DNA of 41,610 nt, taken from NCBI GenBank assembly GCA_013823245.1, contig PNLU01000019.1, positions 1 through 41,610 on the forward strand, in the 5' to 3' direction. Numbering within the stretch: the stretch's first letter is position 1; each line of letters opens with the position of its first letter. The DNA is from Alcanivorax sp. (GTDB taxonomy: Bacteria; Pseudomonadota; Gammaproteobacteria; Pseudomonadales; Alcanivoracaceae). The translations under genes were made by a program, and so were the position numbers. The notes under the pieces are model-generated. The model saw nothing but the letters and a program-made list of their open reading frames with translations. It searched no databases and was not told where the DNA came from. Of the stretch, positions 7,685 through 16,728 are shown one piece after another.

Positions 7685-8439
7685 CCGCCACTGCGGCTGC
7701 CACGCTGGCCCTGTTACCCGGTGCACCGGCATCTGTGGTGGGACCGCAGTTGCCGGATGAGGCTGCAGCAAGCGACTACGCCCTGGTGCTGGGGCGGCGC
7801 GATGTGGGCGGGCCTGAGCCTGTACTGGCCCTGTGGCGCCCTCAGCGGCGCGAGACGCCCCTCTACGTGGATTTCTCAGGTGGCCGGATGGGTTATCGCC
7901 TGTCGGCGGAACGTGCCCGCCACGAGCGTCTGGTGCGCGCTGCGGGGCGGGTGCCGGAGGAGGGCGGCCTGCTGGTTGATGCCACGGCGGGTCTGGGACG
8001 GGATGCGGCGCTGCTGGCGGCCGCTGGATGGCAGGTGCTGATGCTGGAGCGTCATCCGGTGCTGCATGCCTTGCTGGCGGACGGGCTCAAGCGGGCACCG
8101 GCACTGGCCGGGGCACTGAAGCTGGTGCAGGCCGACAGCGCCGAATGGCTGGGCACATCAGTGCCGGGCCCGGAGGTAGTCTATCTGGACCCGATGTTTC
8201 CCGCCCGCGACAAGTCGGCGGCGGTGAAGAAAGAACTGGTCTGGCTGCAATGGCTGACCGAGTCAGTGCCGGATGAGCAGGAAGAAGCCGCGCTGCTGGC
8301 CGCCGCCCTGGGCGCGGCACGGAAGCGGGTGGTGGTGAAGCGGCCCCTGCGGGCCGCGCCGCTGGCAGGTCGCGCACCGTCCCATGCCCATGCGGGCAAG
8401 ACGGTGCGCTTCGATGTTTACGGGGCGTCTTCGGCCTGA
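7681..8439 (+). CDS. rsmJ: 16S rRNA (guanine1516-N2)-methyltransferase RsmJ
   Basis: RsmJ methylates G1516 of 16S rRNA using SAM. The 252-residue product shows the family motif VDFSGGRMGYRL and the SAM-binding segment LVDATAGLGRDAALLAAAGW. It also has the catalytic VYLDPMFPARDKSAAVKKE and the C-terminal RKRVVVKRPLRAAPLA and VRFDVYG. The GTG start at 7681 overlaps the uppP stop (GTGA); an upstream extension lies wholly inside uppP in another frame and is rejected. The last 22 bases overlap the 3' end of the convergent plsB gene, so neither transcript can terminate between the two reading frames. Confidence 0.92.
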   Translation: MTATAAATLALLPGAPASVVGPQLPDEAAASDYALVLGRRDVGGPEPVLALWRPQRRETPLYVDFSGGRMGYRLSAERARHERLVRAAGRVPEEGGLLVDATAGLGRDAALLAAAGWQVLMLERHPVLHALLADGLKRAPALAGALKLVQADSAEWLGTSVPGPEVVYLDPMFPARDKSAAVKKELVWLQWLTESVPDEQEEAALLAAALGAARKRVVVKRPLRAAPLAGRAPSHAHAGKTVRFDVYGASSA

Positions 8440-10922
8440 ACGGCGCTGTTCTGCTGCCGGGTTTCACACAGGCGGGTCAGGCGCACGATGCCCTGGCGCA
8501 GGTCCGGGCTCAGAATGCGCCGTGCCTCGTCATCCATGGCCTGCAGGCGTTCGTCAAAACAGAGCATGCCGTCGTCATTGCGCGTCACCAGTTTGTACAC
8601 CTGCAACTGGTGAATGAAGTTACGCAACACCGCCCGATCAAAGAATTCCGGTGAATTGAACTCGTACAGCAGGGACAGCCGCTGGGCGGTCAGATGCGCG
8701 AGCTCTTCCAGTGTGTCGGCATCCAGACTTGCGTTGCCGTGCTGCACCAGAATGCGAATGGTCAGATAGTAGCGCTCCAGCGCCTGAGCCACGGTCTGGC
8801 CCAGATGGGCCAGCAGATCGGATTCCAGCGTGTGCAGCGGGGCGCTGCGCACCACCTCGCCCTCGCGCTGGATCAGGCCCTGATCGGTGAGTACCCCGAG
8901 GATCTGTTCCACCGCCTGGTCCAGCTCGCCGTCTTCGCGCCAGTGCAGGAAGTATTCCGAGCGGAAGAACGGATACAGCAGGCGTACCAGACGTTGCAGG
9001 TGCCGCTGGGGAATGTCGCGCCCGTCGCCCAGCAACGAGCACACCAGGCCCGGCAGCACGAACAGGTGCAGGCTGTTGTTGCGGATATAGGCCATTTGCA
9101 GTGCGGTGACCGGGTCGGTGCTGATCAGATCGCCCATGGCGTGTTCGATACGGTGAATGAACTGGTTGTCCATGCCGTAGCGGATGATGTCTTCGGGCTC
9201 GCTACGCGCCAGTCGTGCGCTGCTGCTGTAGGGCGCTTCACCCAGCAGGTGCGCATACAATGCCAGCTGACGACCCAGCTGCACTTCATCCATGGTGTGC
9301 TTCGGTGTGGCCAGCAGCGCCAGGCTGAGCAGGTTGACCGGGTTCGCCACAGCGGCCGCATTGATGCGCGTGACGACTTCCGTTCCCAGTGCCTCCACGG
9401 TCTGCTTGAGGCTGTCCGGTAGCGGTTGTTTCACATCGATACGGCGCCAGCCCGGGGCCTGTTCATCCAGGAAGCTGCCCAGCTTGATCGGGTCGCCGAA
9501 ATTGACGTGCACCTCGCCGAAGTGCTTGCGCAACACGGACAGCGATTTCAGAAAGCCGAAGATGCTTTCCTTTTCCTTTTTCTGGCCGTGCATTTCGCCA
9601 ATGTACGTGCTGCCCTCGATCAGCTTTTCATAGCCGATGTACACCGGCACCAGAGCAATCGGGCGGCTGTGATCCCGCACGAAGCTTTGCACCGTCATGG
9701 CCAGCATGCCCGGGCGCGGCTTGAGCATGCGCCCGCTGCGGCTGCGACCGCCTTCGACAAAGTATTCGATCGAGTAGCCACGGCTCAGGATGATATGCAT
9801 GTATTCGTTGAAGACCGCCGCATACACCGGATTGCCCTTGAAGCTGCGGCGCATGAAGAAGGCGCCGCCCCGGCGCAGGATGGTGCCGATCACAGGCAGG
9901 TTCAGGTTGATCCCCGCAGCGATATGCGGCGGCACCAGCCCGTGCTTGTAGACCAGGTACGACAACAACAGGTAATCGGCATGGCTGCGGTGGCAGGGCA
10001 CATAGATCACCTCATGATCGCGGGCGATGCGTTGCAGTGTGTCCATGTTGTAGGCGCGCAGGCCGCTGTAGAGACGATTCCAGACCCATTCCAGCACGAC
10101 TTCCAGAAAGCGGATTACCGTATGCGAGTAGTCGGCCGCGATTTCCATGGCGTAGCGCCGGGCGCGGGCCTCGTGTTTTTCGTAGGACTCGCCTGCCTCG
10201 TCGGCGGCCTTGCGAATCACATCGCGCACCGGGGCGCTGTCGATCAGGGTGTTGACCAGCGTGCGGCGGTGCGACAGGTCAGGGCCGATCATGGCCTCGC
10301 GCTGGCGGCGGAAGTGCACCCGCAGAATGCGCTGGGTCTTGCGCACGGTCCGTTCGACATCCGCAGGTTGGTCCACCAGCTGGCGCAGGGAGATCGGCGC
10401 GCTGATGTTCATGTACAGCTGGCGACCCTGAGTCAGGATGATGAAGAATTTCTTGACGAAGCCCGGCGGTGACCAGTTGTCGGCGAACATGATCTTCCAC
10501 AGGGAATTTTCCTTCTCCGGACGACGCCCCCAGAACAGGGCGACCGGCACGATCTGGACATCGTCATCCGGGTGTTCGGCCAGATGCTCCACCGCCTGCA
10601 ACAGGCGCCGGGGAGGTGGGCTGATGCGCTCGCGGCCTACCAGATTGTTGCGCCGGTAAAGCGAGTAATAGCTGCGGCGCTGGGTGTGACCGGGCAGCGC
10701 CAGATTGTCCAGCGGGCTCGGCAGCCCCATGCGTCGCGCTTCGCGATCCAGCAGCAACATGTCCGCAACGGAGGCATCCCTCAGGACGTACAGGATCGGC
10801 CGGGTGGCATCGAGTCCCAGTTCGCTGAGGTCCCTGGGCAGACAGGTGACACGGGTACACCAGGTCAGGAACAGGCGGGCAATGAAGAAAAAGAGGCGGT
10901 CGAGACCAAACCAGAAAGTCAT
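8418..10922 (-). CDS. plsB: Glycerol-3-phosphate 1-O-acyltransferase PlsB
   Basis: PlsB acylates sn-glycerol-3-phosphate at position 1, the first step of phospholipid synthesis, at the inner membrane. The product is 834 residues. The acyltransferase active-site block is CHRSHADYLLLSYL, with H311 and D316 forming the HX4D pair. It is followed by a glycerol-phosphate binding block EGGRSRSGR starting at residue 390 and the IALVPVYIGYEKL block. The start is ATG (complement of 10920-10922), giving MTFWFGLDRLFFF; the open frame continues 84 codons upstream through the divergent promoter region and that extension is rejected. The 3' end overlaps rsmJ by 22 bases. Confidence 0.96.
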   Translation of the reverse strand: MTFWFGLDRLFFFIARLFLTWCTRVTCLPRDLSELGLDATRPILYVLRDASVADMLLLDREARRMGLPSPLDNLALPGHTQRRSYYSLYRRNNLVGRERISPPPRRLLQAVEHLAEHPDDDVQIVPVALFWGRRPEKENSLWKIMFADNWSPPGFVKKFFIILTQGRQLYMNISAPISLRQLVDQPADVERTVRKTQRILRVHFRRQREAMIGPDLSHRRTLVNTLIDSAPVRDVIRKAADEAGESYEKHEARARRYAMEIAADYSHTVIRFLEVVLEWVWNRLYSGLRAYNMDTLQRIARDHEVIYVPCHRSHADYLLLSYLVYKHGLVPPHIAAGINLNLPVIGTILRRGGAFFMRRSFKGNPVYAAVFNEYMHIILSRGYSIEYFVEGGRSRSGRMLKPRPGMLAMTVQSFVRDHSRPIALVPVYIGYEKLIEGSTYIGEMHGQKKEKESIFGFLKSLSVLRKHFGEVHVNFGDPIKLGSFLDEQAPGWRRIDVKQPLPDSLKQTVEALGTEVVTRINAAAVANPVNLLSLALLATPKHTMDEVQLGRQLALYAHLLGEAPYSSSARLARSEPEDIIRYGMDNQFIHRIEHAMGDLISTDPVTALQMAYIRNNSLHLFVLPGLVCSLLGDGRDIPQRHLQRLVRLLYPFFRSEYFLHWREDGELDQAVEQILGVLTDQGLIQREGEVVRSAPLHTLESDLLAHLGQTVAQALERYYLTIRILVQHGNASLDADTLEELAHLTAQRLSLLYEFNSPEFFDRAVLRNFIHQLQVYKLVTRNDDGMLCFDERLQAMDDEARRILSPDLRQGIVRLTRLCETRQQNSAVQAEDAP

Positions 10923-10999
10923 AGTAAAGAGAGCCTGAAAAAGTGAAGAAAGTGTAAACAAATGCGCCCTGTCGGCATAGCAGGGGGATATTTCAGGGT

Positions 11000-11028
11000 G
11001 TAACAGTGACCGACGAGTCAGGTATGCT
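11000..11028 (+). promoter_or_regulatory. Candidate sigma70 promoter for the MDR oxidoreductase
   Basis: GTAACA (11000-11005) and TATGCT (11023-11028) are separated by exactly 17 bases, and the gene starts 24 bases downstream after a strong AGGAGG ribosome site (11041-11046). Both boxes match four or more of six consensus positions. Confidence 0.5.
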
Positions 11029-11051
11029 GCGGCCTGCGAAAGGAGGAATAC

Positions 11052-12065
11052 ATGCGCGCGATACAGCTTGAACGTTTCGGCCTCGATGGCCTGGTACCTG
11101 TCGTCAGAAGCGCTGGCGAGCCCGGCCCGGGCGCGGTGCGGGTGCGGATGCATGCCGCGTCCCTGAACTACCATGACCTGGCCACCGTGATGGGGATGGC
11201 CAACCCGAAGATGGCCTTGCCCCAGGTGCCCTTGTCAGACGGGGCCGGGGTCGTCGAGGCTGTGGGCGAGGGCGTTCATGGCCTGAAGGTGGGGGATCGG
11301 GTCACCACCAGCTTCTTTCCCGGCTGGGTCGCAGGCCACCCGTCACTGGCGGTGTTGCGCGGGGTGACCGGCGAAACCCTGCCCGGCGCCATGCAGGAAC
11401 AGATGGTCGCCCCGGCCAGCGCCTTCGTGCCGACCCCCGACCATCTGACCGACCTGGAGGCCGCGACCTTGCCCTGTGCGGCGCTGACTGCCTGGCGGGC
11501 CGTGGTGGTCGAGGGTCAGGTCAAGGCCGGAGACCGGGTGCTGATTCAGGGCACCGGGGGTGTGAGCCTGTTTGCCCTTCAGTTTGCCGGGCTTCTGGGC
11601 GCCGAAACCGTGGTGATCTCATCCAGCGACGACAAGCTGGCGCTGGCCCATCGTCTGGGCGCCGATCATCTGATCAACTACAAGCGCGAGCCGCGCTGGG
11701 GGCGGGCCGTGCGCGAGGCCTGCGGCGGCGAAGGGGTCGATCTGGTGGTGGAAATCGGCGGCGCCGGGACGTTGCCGGAATCCCTCAACGCAGTACGTAT
11801 CGGCGCGCATATCTCCATGATCGGTGTGCTAGCCGGGGTGGCCGCTACCGTGCCCACCGCCAAGATCATGGCCATGAACGTGACAGTGCGCGGGATTACC
11901 GTGGGGCACCGTGAACAGTTCGAGGCCATGAATCGCGCTGTGTCGCTGCATCAGTTGCGCCCGGTGATTGGTGAGGTGTTCGGTTTTGATGAACTGTCCC
12001 GCGCCTTGCAGACGCTGCAGGCGGCAGGCCATACCGGCAAGCTGTGTCTGGATTACAGTCGCTGA
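11052..12065 (+). CDS. Zinc-independent MDR-family NAD(P)H:quinone oxidoreductase / alcohol dehydrogenase-like protein
   Basis: The 337-residue protein is a medium-chain dehydrogenase/reductase. The N-terminal GroES-like domain has SLNYHDLATVMG and PLSDGAGVVEAVGEGV. The Rossmann domain has the NAD(P)-binding stretch DRVLIQGTGGVSLFALQFAG near residues 158-177, followed by SSSDDKLALAHRLGADHLI. I do not see the structural four-cysteine zinc cluster, and the catalytic zinc-site cysteine is replaced in the NYHD region, so a quinone-oxidoreductase-like reaction is more likely than zinc alcohol dehydrogenase activity. Substrate is unknown. The gene is divergent from plsB and has its own promoter-like boxes. 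Confidence 0.8.
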   Translation: MRAIQLERFGLDGLVPVVRSAGEPGPGAVRVRMHAASLNYHDLATVMGMANPKMALPQVPLSDGAGVVEAVGEGVHGLKVGDRVTTSFFPGWVAGHPSLAVLRGVTGETLPGAMQEQMVAPASAFVPTPDHLTDLEAATLPCAALTAWRAVVVEGQVKAGDRVLIQGTGGVSLFALQFAGLLGAETVVISSSDDKLALAHRLGADHLINYKREPRWGRAVREACGGEGVDLVVEIGGAGTLPESLNAVRIGAHISMIGVLAGVAATVPTAKIMAMNVTVRGITVGHREQFEAMNRAVSLHQLRPVIGEVFGFDELSRALQTLQAAGHTGKLCLDYSR

Positions 12066-12143
12066 CGTGTCGGCGGTGGTGGTGGTGCGGCCTGAATGCC
12101 ATACTTGCAGCATAAAAACAGCGAGAGATGACAAGGAGATTCC

Positions 12144-12902
12144 ATGATGCGCAAGACGTTGGTGCTGGCCGCTGCTGCCGGCGCACTGGCCCTGACCCCC
12201 GCCGTGCAGGCTGCCCCGCTGGTGAATGTTTACGCCGGTGCCTTTACCTGGAACGCTGATGTATCGGGCTTCGTCGATACCGACGGTGACCGGGTGGATA
12301 TGGAAAATGATCTCGGCTTCGACCGTTCACGCCAGAATGTGCTGTATTTCGGGTTGGAGCACTTTGTGCCGCTGGTGCCGAACGTGCGGCTGCGGCATAT
12401 GGCCTTGTCGGATTCGGGTCGGACCAACACGGGCGGCTTCGATTTCGATGGTGTTGAATTTGATTCGGGCGAGGTACGTTCCAGTTTCGATCTCGACATG
12501 ACAGACCTGACGCTTTACTACACACCGCTGGATAACATGGTGAAGCTGGATGCGGGGCTGAATGTTCGCCGTATTGATGCTGAGTTTGATGTGCGCGGCC
12601 AAGAAGGCGGGTTTCCTGCAGAAGCCAACAAAACCGCCCGCGAAACCTTCCCGATGCTGCACTTGGGGGCCCGGGTCAATTTGCCGTTCAGCGGCTTCTA
12701 CGCTGGTGGCGAGATAAATACTATTCGCTACGACGGCAGCCGCATAGAGGATTACACGGCTCGTGTGGGCTGGGTGTCCGATTTCCTGCTAGGCGTGGAG
12801 CTGGGTTACAGCCACTTCAATATCAAGCTGGATGATGTGAGCGGCCTCGACACCGATCTGGAATTCGGTGGTCCTTACCTGGCGCTGTCGGTCAGCTTCT
12901 GA
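12144..12902 (+). CDS. Outer membrane beta-barrel protein (TIGR04219-like)
   Basis: The 252-residue protein has a Sec signal peptide (MMRKTLVLAAAAGALALTPA, cleavage probably after VQAA near residue 24). The mature part alternates polar and hydrophobic residues in probable transmembrane strands, contains several Asp-rich turns, and ends in the aromatic terminal residue (ALSVSF) that the BAM machinery recognises. The resemblance to TIGR04219-family outer-membrane proteins is from memory, and function is unknown. Two adjacent ATG codons (12144 and 12147) are possible; an AAGGAG site at 12133-12138 serves either. The convergent parA gene begins six bases after the stop. Confidence 0.7.
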   Translation: MMRKTLVLAAAAGALALTPAVQAAPLVNVYAGAFTWNADVSGFVDTDGDRVDMENDLGFDRSRQNVLYFGLEHFVPLVPNVRLRHMALSDSGRTNTGGFDFDGVEFDSGEVRSSFDLDMTDLTLYYTPLDNMVKLDAGLNVRRIDAEFDVRGQEGGFPAEANKTARETFPMLHLGARVNLPFSGFYAGGEINTIRYDGSRIEDYTARVGWVSDFLLGVELGYSHFNIKLDDVSGLDTDLEFGGPYLALSVSF

Positions 12903-12908
12903 GCCGGT

Positions 12909-13655
12909 TTACAGCTTGAGCCGCTCTGCCAGTTCGAACCACAGTGACTGGAAGGCGCGTGCCGCCGGTGTGTGCGGGGCAAACTCGCCCACCGGCGCAC
13001 AGTGTTCACCCATTTGCTCCACATGAGTGGAGTAGGGGACCCAGGTTTTCAGGCCACCGCGCATCGCCGCCGGTGGCTTGACCAGCATTTCCACATGCAG
13101 CAACCGCCGTCGATCCACCATATTGAAGAAGGGCAGCACCTTCAGGTGCTTGAAGCCCTTGTCGTCCAGCCATTGCCGGACCTGCTCCAGCGCCCGCAGC
13201 GACAGATGCGTCGGGATCACCGGCACGACCAGGCAATCTGCGGCCGCGAAGATGCTCTCGGCCACCGGGCTCAGGGTGGGTGGGCAGTCCAGCATTACCA
13301 GCCGGGTGTTTTCGCCCAGGGGCTCCAGCAGGCGCTTCAGGCTACCCCGTCCGGCGCCGGGCTCGGCCAGTTTCAGGTCCATGTTGCGCAGGCTGATGTC
13401 AGCAGGGATCACATCCAGCAGCGGATAGCGGCTGGGTACTCTCAAGCGACCCACAGGCTGCTTGCCCTTGACCAGACTACCGGCCTTGTAGCTTTTTTCG
13501 CCACTGACACCGAGGTAGAAGCTGGCTGCACCCTGCGGATCAAGGTCCCACAGCAAGGTGCGATGTTTCCAGCGTGCGGCATGCCATGCCACGTTGACGG
13601 CGGTGGCGGTCTTGCCCACGCCGCCCTTGAGGTTGTAGAAGGCAATCGTCTGCAT
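12909..13655 (-). CDS. Orphan ParA-family ATPase
   Basis: The 248-residue protein has the ParA/MinD-type deviant Walker A motif NLKGGVGKTATAVN (residues 8-21), the WDLDPQGAAS motif and the LDCPPTLSP switch. Family members partition DNA or position protein complexes by ATP-driven dimerisation on the nucleoid. No parB-like gene or centromere-like repeat cluster lies beside it, and it is far from a recognisable replication origin, so it is probably not the chromosomal ParA. The N-terminus MQTIAFYNLKGG is the normal start. It is transcribed away from the DUF4062 gene, and the shared gap (13656-13834) may hold common control. Confidence 0.82.
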   Translation of the reverse strand: MQTIAFYNLKGGVGKTATAVNVAWHAARWKHRTLLWDLDPQGAASFYLGVSGEKSYKAGSLVKGKQPVGRLRVPSRYPLLDVIPADISLRNMDLKLAEPGAGRGSLKRLLEPLGENTRLVMLDCPPTLSPVAESIFAAADCLVVPVIPTHLSLRALEQVRQWLDDKGFKHLKVLPFFNMVDRRRLLHVEMLVKPPAAMRGGLKTWVPYSTHVEQMGEHCAPVGEFAPHTPAARAFQSLWFELAERLKL

Positions 13656-13683
13656 CGGACGCTCCCCGGGGCCAGGCCCCCGA

Positions 13684-13714
13684 AACCCTGGAACCCGTAC
13701 TGTACCCCAGGGTT
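13684..13714. promoter_or_regulatory. Inverted repeat in the parA / DUF4062 divergent gap
   Basis: AACCCTGG (13684-13691) and CCAGGGTT (13707-13714) are perfect 8-bp inverted repeats around a 15-base spacer that itself contains the near-palindrome GTACTGTAC. It lies about 30-60 bases upstream of the parA start. It could be an operator or an mRNA hairpin in the parA leader; no binding protein can be named. Confidence 0.35.
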
Positions 13715-13834
13715 CCGGTGGCGGCCACGGGCGAGGGCTCCTTCTAGCCAGAGCACCTTGTGACCGGGGGGCAAAGTGGATTTAATACGTCCTCTCACAG
13801 CCATTTCGACACCGCGCCCGCGACAGGAGTCTGC

Positions 13835-14857
13835 TTGAGTATCGAGCGCAAGTATCAGGTTTTCGTCAGTTCCACCTACAGCGACCTGCCCGAAGCGCGG
13901 CAGGAGTTGATGCTGGCCTTGCTGTCACTGGGCATGATTCCCGTGGGCATGGAGCTGTACCCGACCGAATCCAACAACCACTGGAGCATGATCCAGAAGC
14001 TGATCAACGAGTGTGATTACTATCTGGTGCTGGTGGGCGGGCGATACGGCACCCTGTCGCCGATCGGGCTGTCGTACACCCATCGCGAGTACGTCTACGC
14101 CTCGACCAAGGGCAAGCCGGTGCTGGCGCTGCTGCATGATGCGCCGGATTTCCTGCCCGCAGAACGCCGTGAGGCCACCCGCGAGGGAGATGTGCGCTTC
14201 AATGATTTCCGCAAGTTGTTGCAGCAGAAGTGTCTGGTGCGGTACTGGAATGCCCCGGCAGATCTGGCCGAAGCGGTGCGCAAGGGCATGCCCGCGCTGG
14301 TGCAGAAGGCGCCGTCATCAGGCTGGGTGCGCGCCGCCGCCTCTGACGCAGCTGCTGATCTGGAAGTGCAGATGCTCAAGCAGCGCATCGAAGCGCTGGA
14401 ACGGGAGAAGGAAGAACTGACCCAGGGTCTGCGTCCGCCGCTGGAACATCTGGCGCGCGGCAGTGACCGGGTGACGCTGGGCTACAGTTGCAATGTTTTC
14501 ATCAAGGGGGACTGCAAGGTGAGCAGCGCCCAGACCAGCCTCACCTGGGACCAGGTGATTGCCAGTGTGGCGCCGCAGATGCTGGAAGAAGTGCCGGAAA
14601 GCGTGATGCGCCAGGCGCTGGAGGAGCATATCACCCGCACCGCCCTGAACGATGTGCAGGTGGTCATGCCCAAAGCCCATGCCGTGCGTAATGTGGTGCT
14701 GGACACCGACAGCTTCAACCAGGTGAAGATTCACCTGCGTGCACTCGGCCTGATCCGCAAGTGCCCGCCCCGCCCGGGCCGGACCCAGGTGGCCTGGCAA
14801 CTGACGCCGCTGGGCGACCAGGCCATGAGTCAGCTTCTCGCCCGGCGGCGCCCCTGA
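13835..14857 (+). CDS. DUF4062-domain protein with coiled coil and C-terminal helical domain
   Basis: The N-terminal domain (residues about 6-95) matches DUF4062: KYQVFVSSTYSDLPEARQEL, then PVGMELYPTES, CDYYLVLVGGRYG and SYTHREYVYA. This Rossmann-like or TIR-like module is also found at the N-terminus of NPHP3/NWD1-type eukaryotic proteins and of bacterial signalling or defence proteins. A Glu/Lys-rich coiled coil follows at about residues 168-195 (QMLKQRIEALEREKEELTQ). The last 140 residues look helical, with a possible winged-helix end (VKIHLRALGLIRK...WQLTPLGDQA). TTG at 13835 is preferred because an AGGAG site ends five bases upstream; an in-frame GTG at 13760 lacks one. The product is 340 residues. 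Function is unknown. Confidence 0.72.
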   Translation: MSIERKYQVFVSSTYSDLPEARQELMLALLSLGMIPVGMELYPTESNNHWSMIQKLINECDYYLVLVGGRYGTLSPIGLSYTHREYVYASTKGKPVLALLHDAPDFLPAERREATREGDVRFNDFRKLLQQKCLVRYWNAPADLAEAVRKGMPALVQKAPSSGWVRAAASDAAADLEVQMLKQRIEALEREKEELTQGLRPPLEHLARGSDRVTLGYSCNVFIKGDCKVSSAQTSLTWDQVIASVAPQMLEEVPESVMRQALEEHITRTALNDVQVVMPKAHAVRNVVLDTDSFNQVKIHLRALGLIRKCPPRPGRTQVAWQLTPLGDQAMSQLLARRRP

Positions 14858-14869
14858 GACGGTTGCAGC

Positions 14870-16591
14870 TTATCCGCGGCTTAACCGCCGCTCGATAAAG
14901 TCGAGAATATCGTCCACCGGCACCAGCGTGTTGTCAGTGTCGCGACGTGCCCGGTATTCCAGCTCCCCGGTATCCAGACCCCGTTCCGCCACCACGATGC
15001 GATGCGGGATGCCGATCAATTCGGCATCGGCCAGCTTCACACCCAGCCGCTCTTTCTCGCGGTCGTCGTACAGCACGTCGTAGCCCGCTGAGGTCAGATC
15101 CGAATACAGCTGCTCGCACAGCTCGCGTTCGCGCGGGCTCTTTTTCAGGTTCACCGGAATCAGCGCGATCTGGAACGGCGCAATCGCCTGTGGCCAGATA
15201 ATGCCGCGTTCATCGTGATTTTGCTCGATGGCGGCCGCCACCACGCGGGTGACCCCGATGCCATAGCAACCCATGGGCATCACCACGCTCTTGCCATTTT
15301 CATCCAGCACCGTGGCCTTGAGGGCTTCCGAGTATTTCGTGCCCAACTGGAAGATATGCCCCACCTCGATGCCGCGTTTGATGGTCAGGCGGCCTTCGCC
15401 GTCGGGGCTCGGATCACCGTCCACCGCCTTGCGCAGATCAGCGATCTCGGGCAGCGGCAGGTCGCGTTCCCAATTGATGCCGAAGTAATGCTTGCCGTCT
15501 TCGTTGGCGCCGGCGCCGAAATCACTCATCAACGCCACGCTGCGGTCGATCACGCACGGGATCGGCAGCTTCACCGGCCCCAGGCTGCCCGGCCCGGCAC
15601 CGATGGCGGCGCGGATTTCTTCATCGGTGGCAAAGCGCAGCGGCGCAGCCACCTGGGGCAGCTTTTCAGCCTTGATATCGTTCAGTTCGTGGTCACCGCG
15701 CACCAGCAGCGCGATCAGGCCGCCGCCAGCGTGCTCGCTGGCCTGCACGATCAGCGTCTTGACCGTTTTTTCGATCGGCAACGAGAATTGCTCCACCAGT
15801 TCGGCGATGGTTCTCGCATTCGGTGTGTCCACCAGCCGCAGTGCTTCACTGGCTGCGGCGCGCTCGCCCTCCGCGATGGCTTCTGCCAGCTCCACGTTGG
15901 CGGCGTAGCCAGAGCTGTCGGAAAAGGCAATGTCGTCTTCGCCCGATGACGCCAGCACATGAAACTCGTGGGAGGCCGAGCCGCCAATGGCGCCGGTATC
16001 GGCCGCCACGGGACGATAATCCAGCCCCAGCCGGTCGAAGATGCGGCAGTAGGTGTCGTACATGACCTGATAAGTCTCGGCCAGACTCTCGGTGTCCAGG
16101 TGGAAGGAATAGGCATCCTTCATGATGAACTCGCGCGAGCGCATGACGCCGAAGCGCGGCCGGATCTCGTCCCGGAACTTGGTCTGGATCTGGTAGAAAT
16201 TCATCGGCAGCTGTTTGTAGCTGTGCACCTCGTTACGCACCAGGTCGGTGATCACTTCCTCGTGCGTCGGGCCCAGACAGAAGGGGTTGTTGTGGCGATC
16301 CGTGATGCGCAGCAGCTCCGGGCCGTAGGCGGGCGCCCGGCCGGATTCTTCCCACAGCTCCATCGGCTGTACCACCGGCATCAGCACTTCCTGCGCCCCG
16401 CTGCGGTTCATTTCTTCGCGGATAATGCCTTCCACCTTGCGCAGCACCCGCAGCCCCAGCGGCAGCCAGCTGTAGAGGCCGGATGACAGCTTGCGGATCA
16501 TCCCGGCACGCAGCATCAGCTGGTGACTGGTCACGACGGCATCGGCGGGGGTCTGCTTGACGGTCGCCAGCAGGTAGCGGGAAGCGCGCAT
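14870..16591 (-). CDS. proS: Prolyl-tRNA synthetase (bacterial type, with editing insertion)
   Basis: ProRS charges tRNA-Pro. At 573 residues it matches the bacterial form with the INS editing domain. Class II motif 1 is the [20 protein letters not shown] region. Motif 2 is in [19 protein letters not shown]. The INS domain occupies about residues 225-400 and would deacylate Ala-tRNA-Pro. Motif 3 is in [17 protein letters not shown], followed by the anticodon-binding domain. The N-terminus [18 protein letters not shown] is canonical. It has a good promoter of its own upstream and converges on the DUF4062 gene with 12 bases between stops. Confidence 0.97.
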   Translation of the reverse strand: MRASRYLLATVKQTPADAVVTSHQLMLRAGMIRKLSSGLYSWLPLGLRVLRKVEGIIREEMNRSGAQEVLMPVVQPMELWEESGRAPAYGPELLRITDRHNNPFCLGPTHEEVITDLVRNEVHSYKQLPMNFYQIQTKFRDEIRPRFGVMRSREFIMKDAYSFHLDTESLAETYQVMYDTYCRIFDRLGLDYRPVAADTGAIGGSASHEFHVLASSGEDDIAFSDSSGYAANVELAEAIAEGERAAASEALRLVDTPNARTIAELVEQFSLPIEKTVKTLIVQASEHAGGGLIALLVRGDHELNDIKAEKLPQVAAPLRFATDEEIRAAIGAGPGSLGPVKLPIPCVIDRSVALMSDFGAGANEDGKHYFGINWERDLPLPEIADLRKAVDGDPSPDGEGRLTIKRGIEVGHIFQLGTKYSEALKATVLDENGKSVVMPMGCYGIGVTRVVAAAIEQNHDERGIIWPQAIAPFQIALIPVNLKKSPRERELCEQLYSDLTSAGYDVLYDDREKERLGVKLADAELIGIPHRIVVAERGLDTGELEYRARRDTDNTLVPVDDILDFIERRLSRG

Positions 16592-16625
16592 TGCTCAATC
16601 CTGTATGAAAGCCAACAAGCCCGCC

Positions 16626-16653
16626 ATTGTAAGCGAGCCACGGCCCATGTCTA
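16626..16653 (-). promoter_or_regulatory. Sigma70-type promoter of proS
   Basis: On the minus strand, TAGACA (16653-16648, five of six consensus bases) and TACAAT (16631-16626, five of six) are separated by 16 bases. Transcription would start near 16619, giving a leader of about 28 bases with an AGGA ribosome site just before the proS ATG. Confidence 0.65.
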
Positions 16654-16728
16654 CGCCGCCCTGAGGCCCGGCGACAGGCCCGGCCCGTGCCGTTACCATA
16701 CGGCTTCTTTATTGCAGCGAGAACACCG

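Noticed and set aside
10923-11174. 84-codon N-terminal extension of PlsB
   Set aside because: It covers the divergent promoter and ribosome site of the MDR gene; the family start fits at 10922.
12909-13655. Chromosomal partitioning parA near oriC
   Set aside because: No parB, parS, gidA/gidB or dnaA genes are nearby, and the protein is an orphan ParA type.
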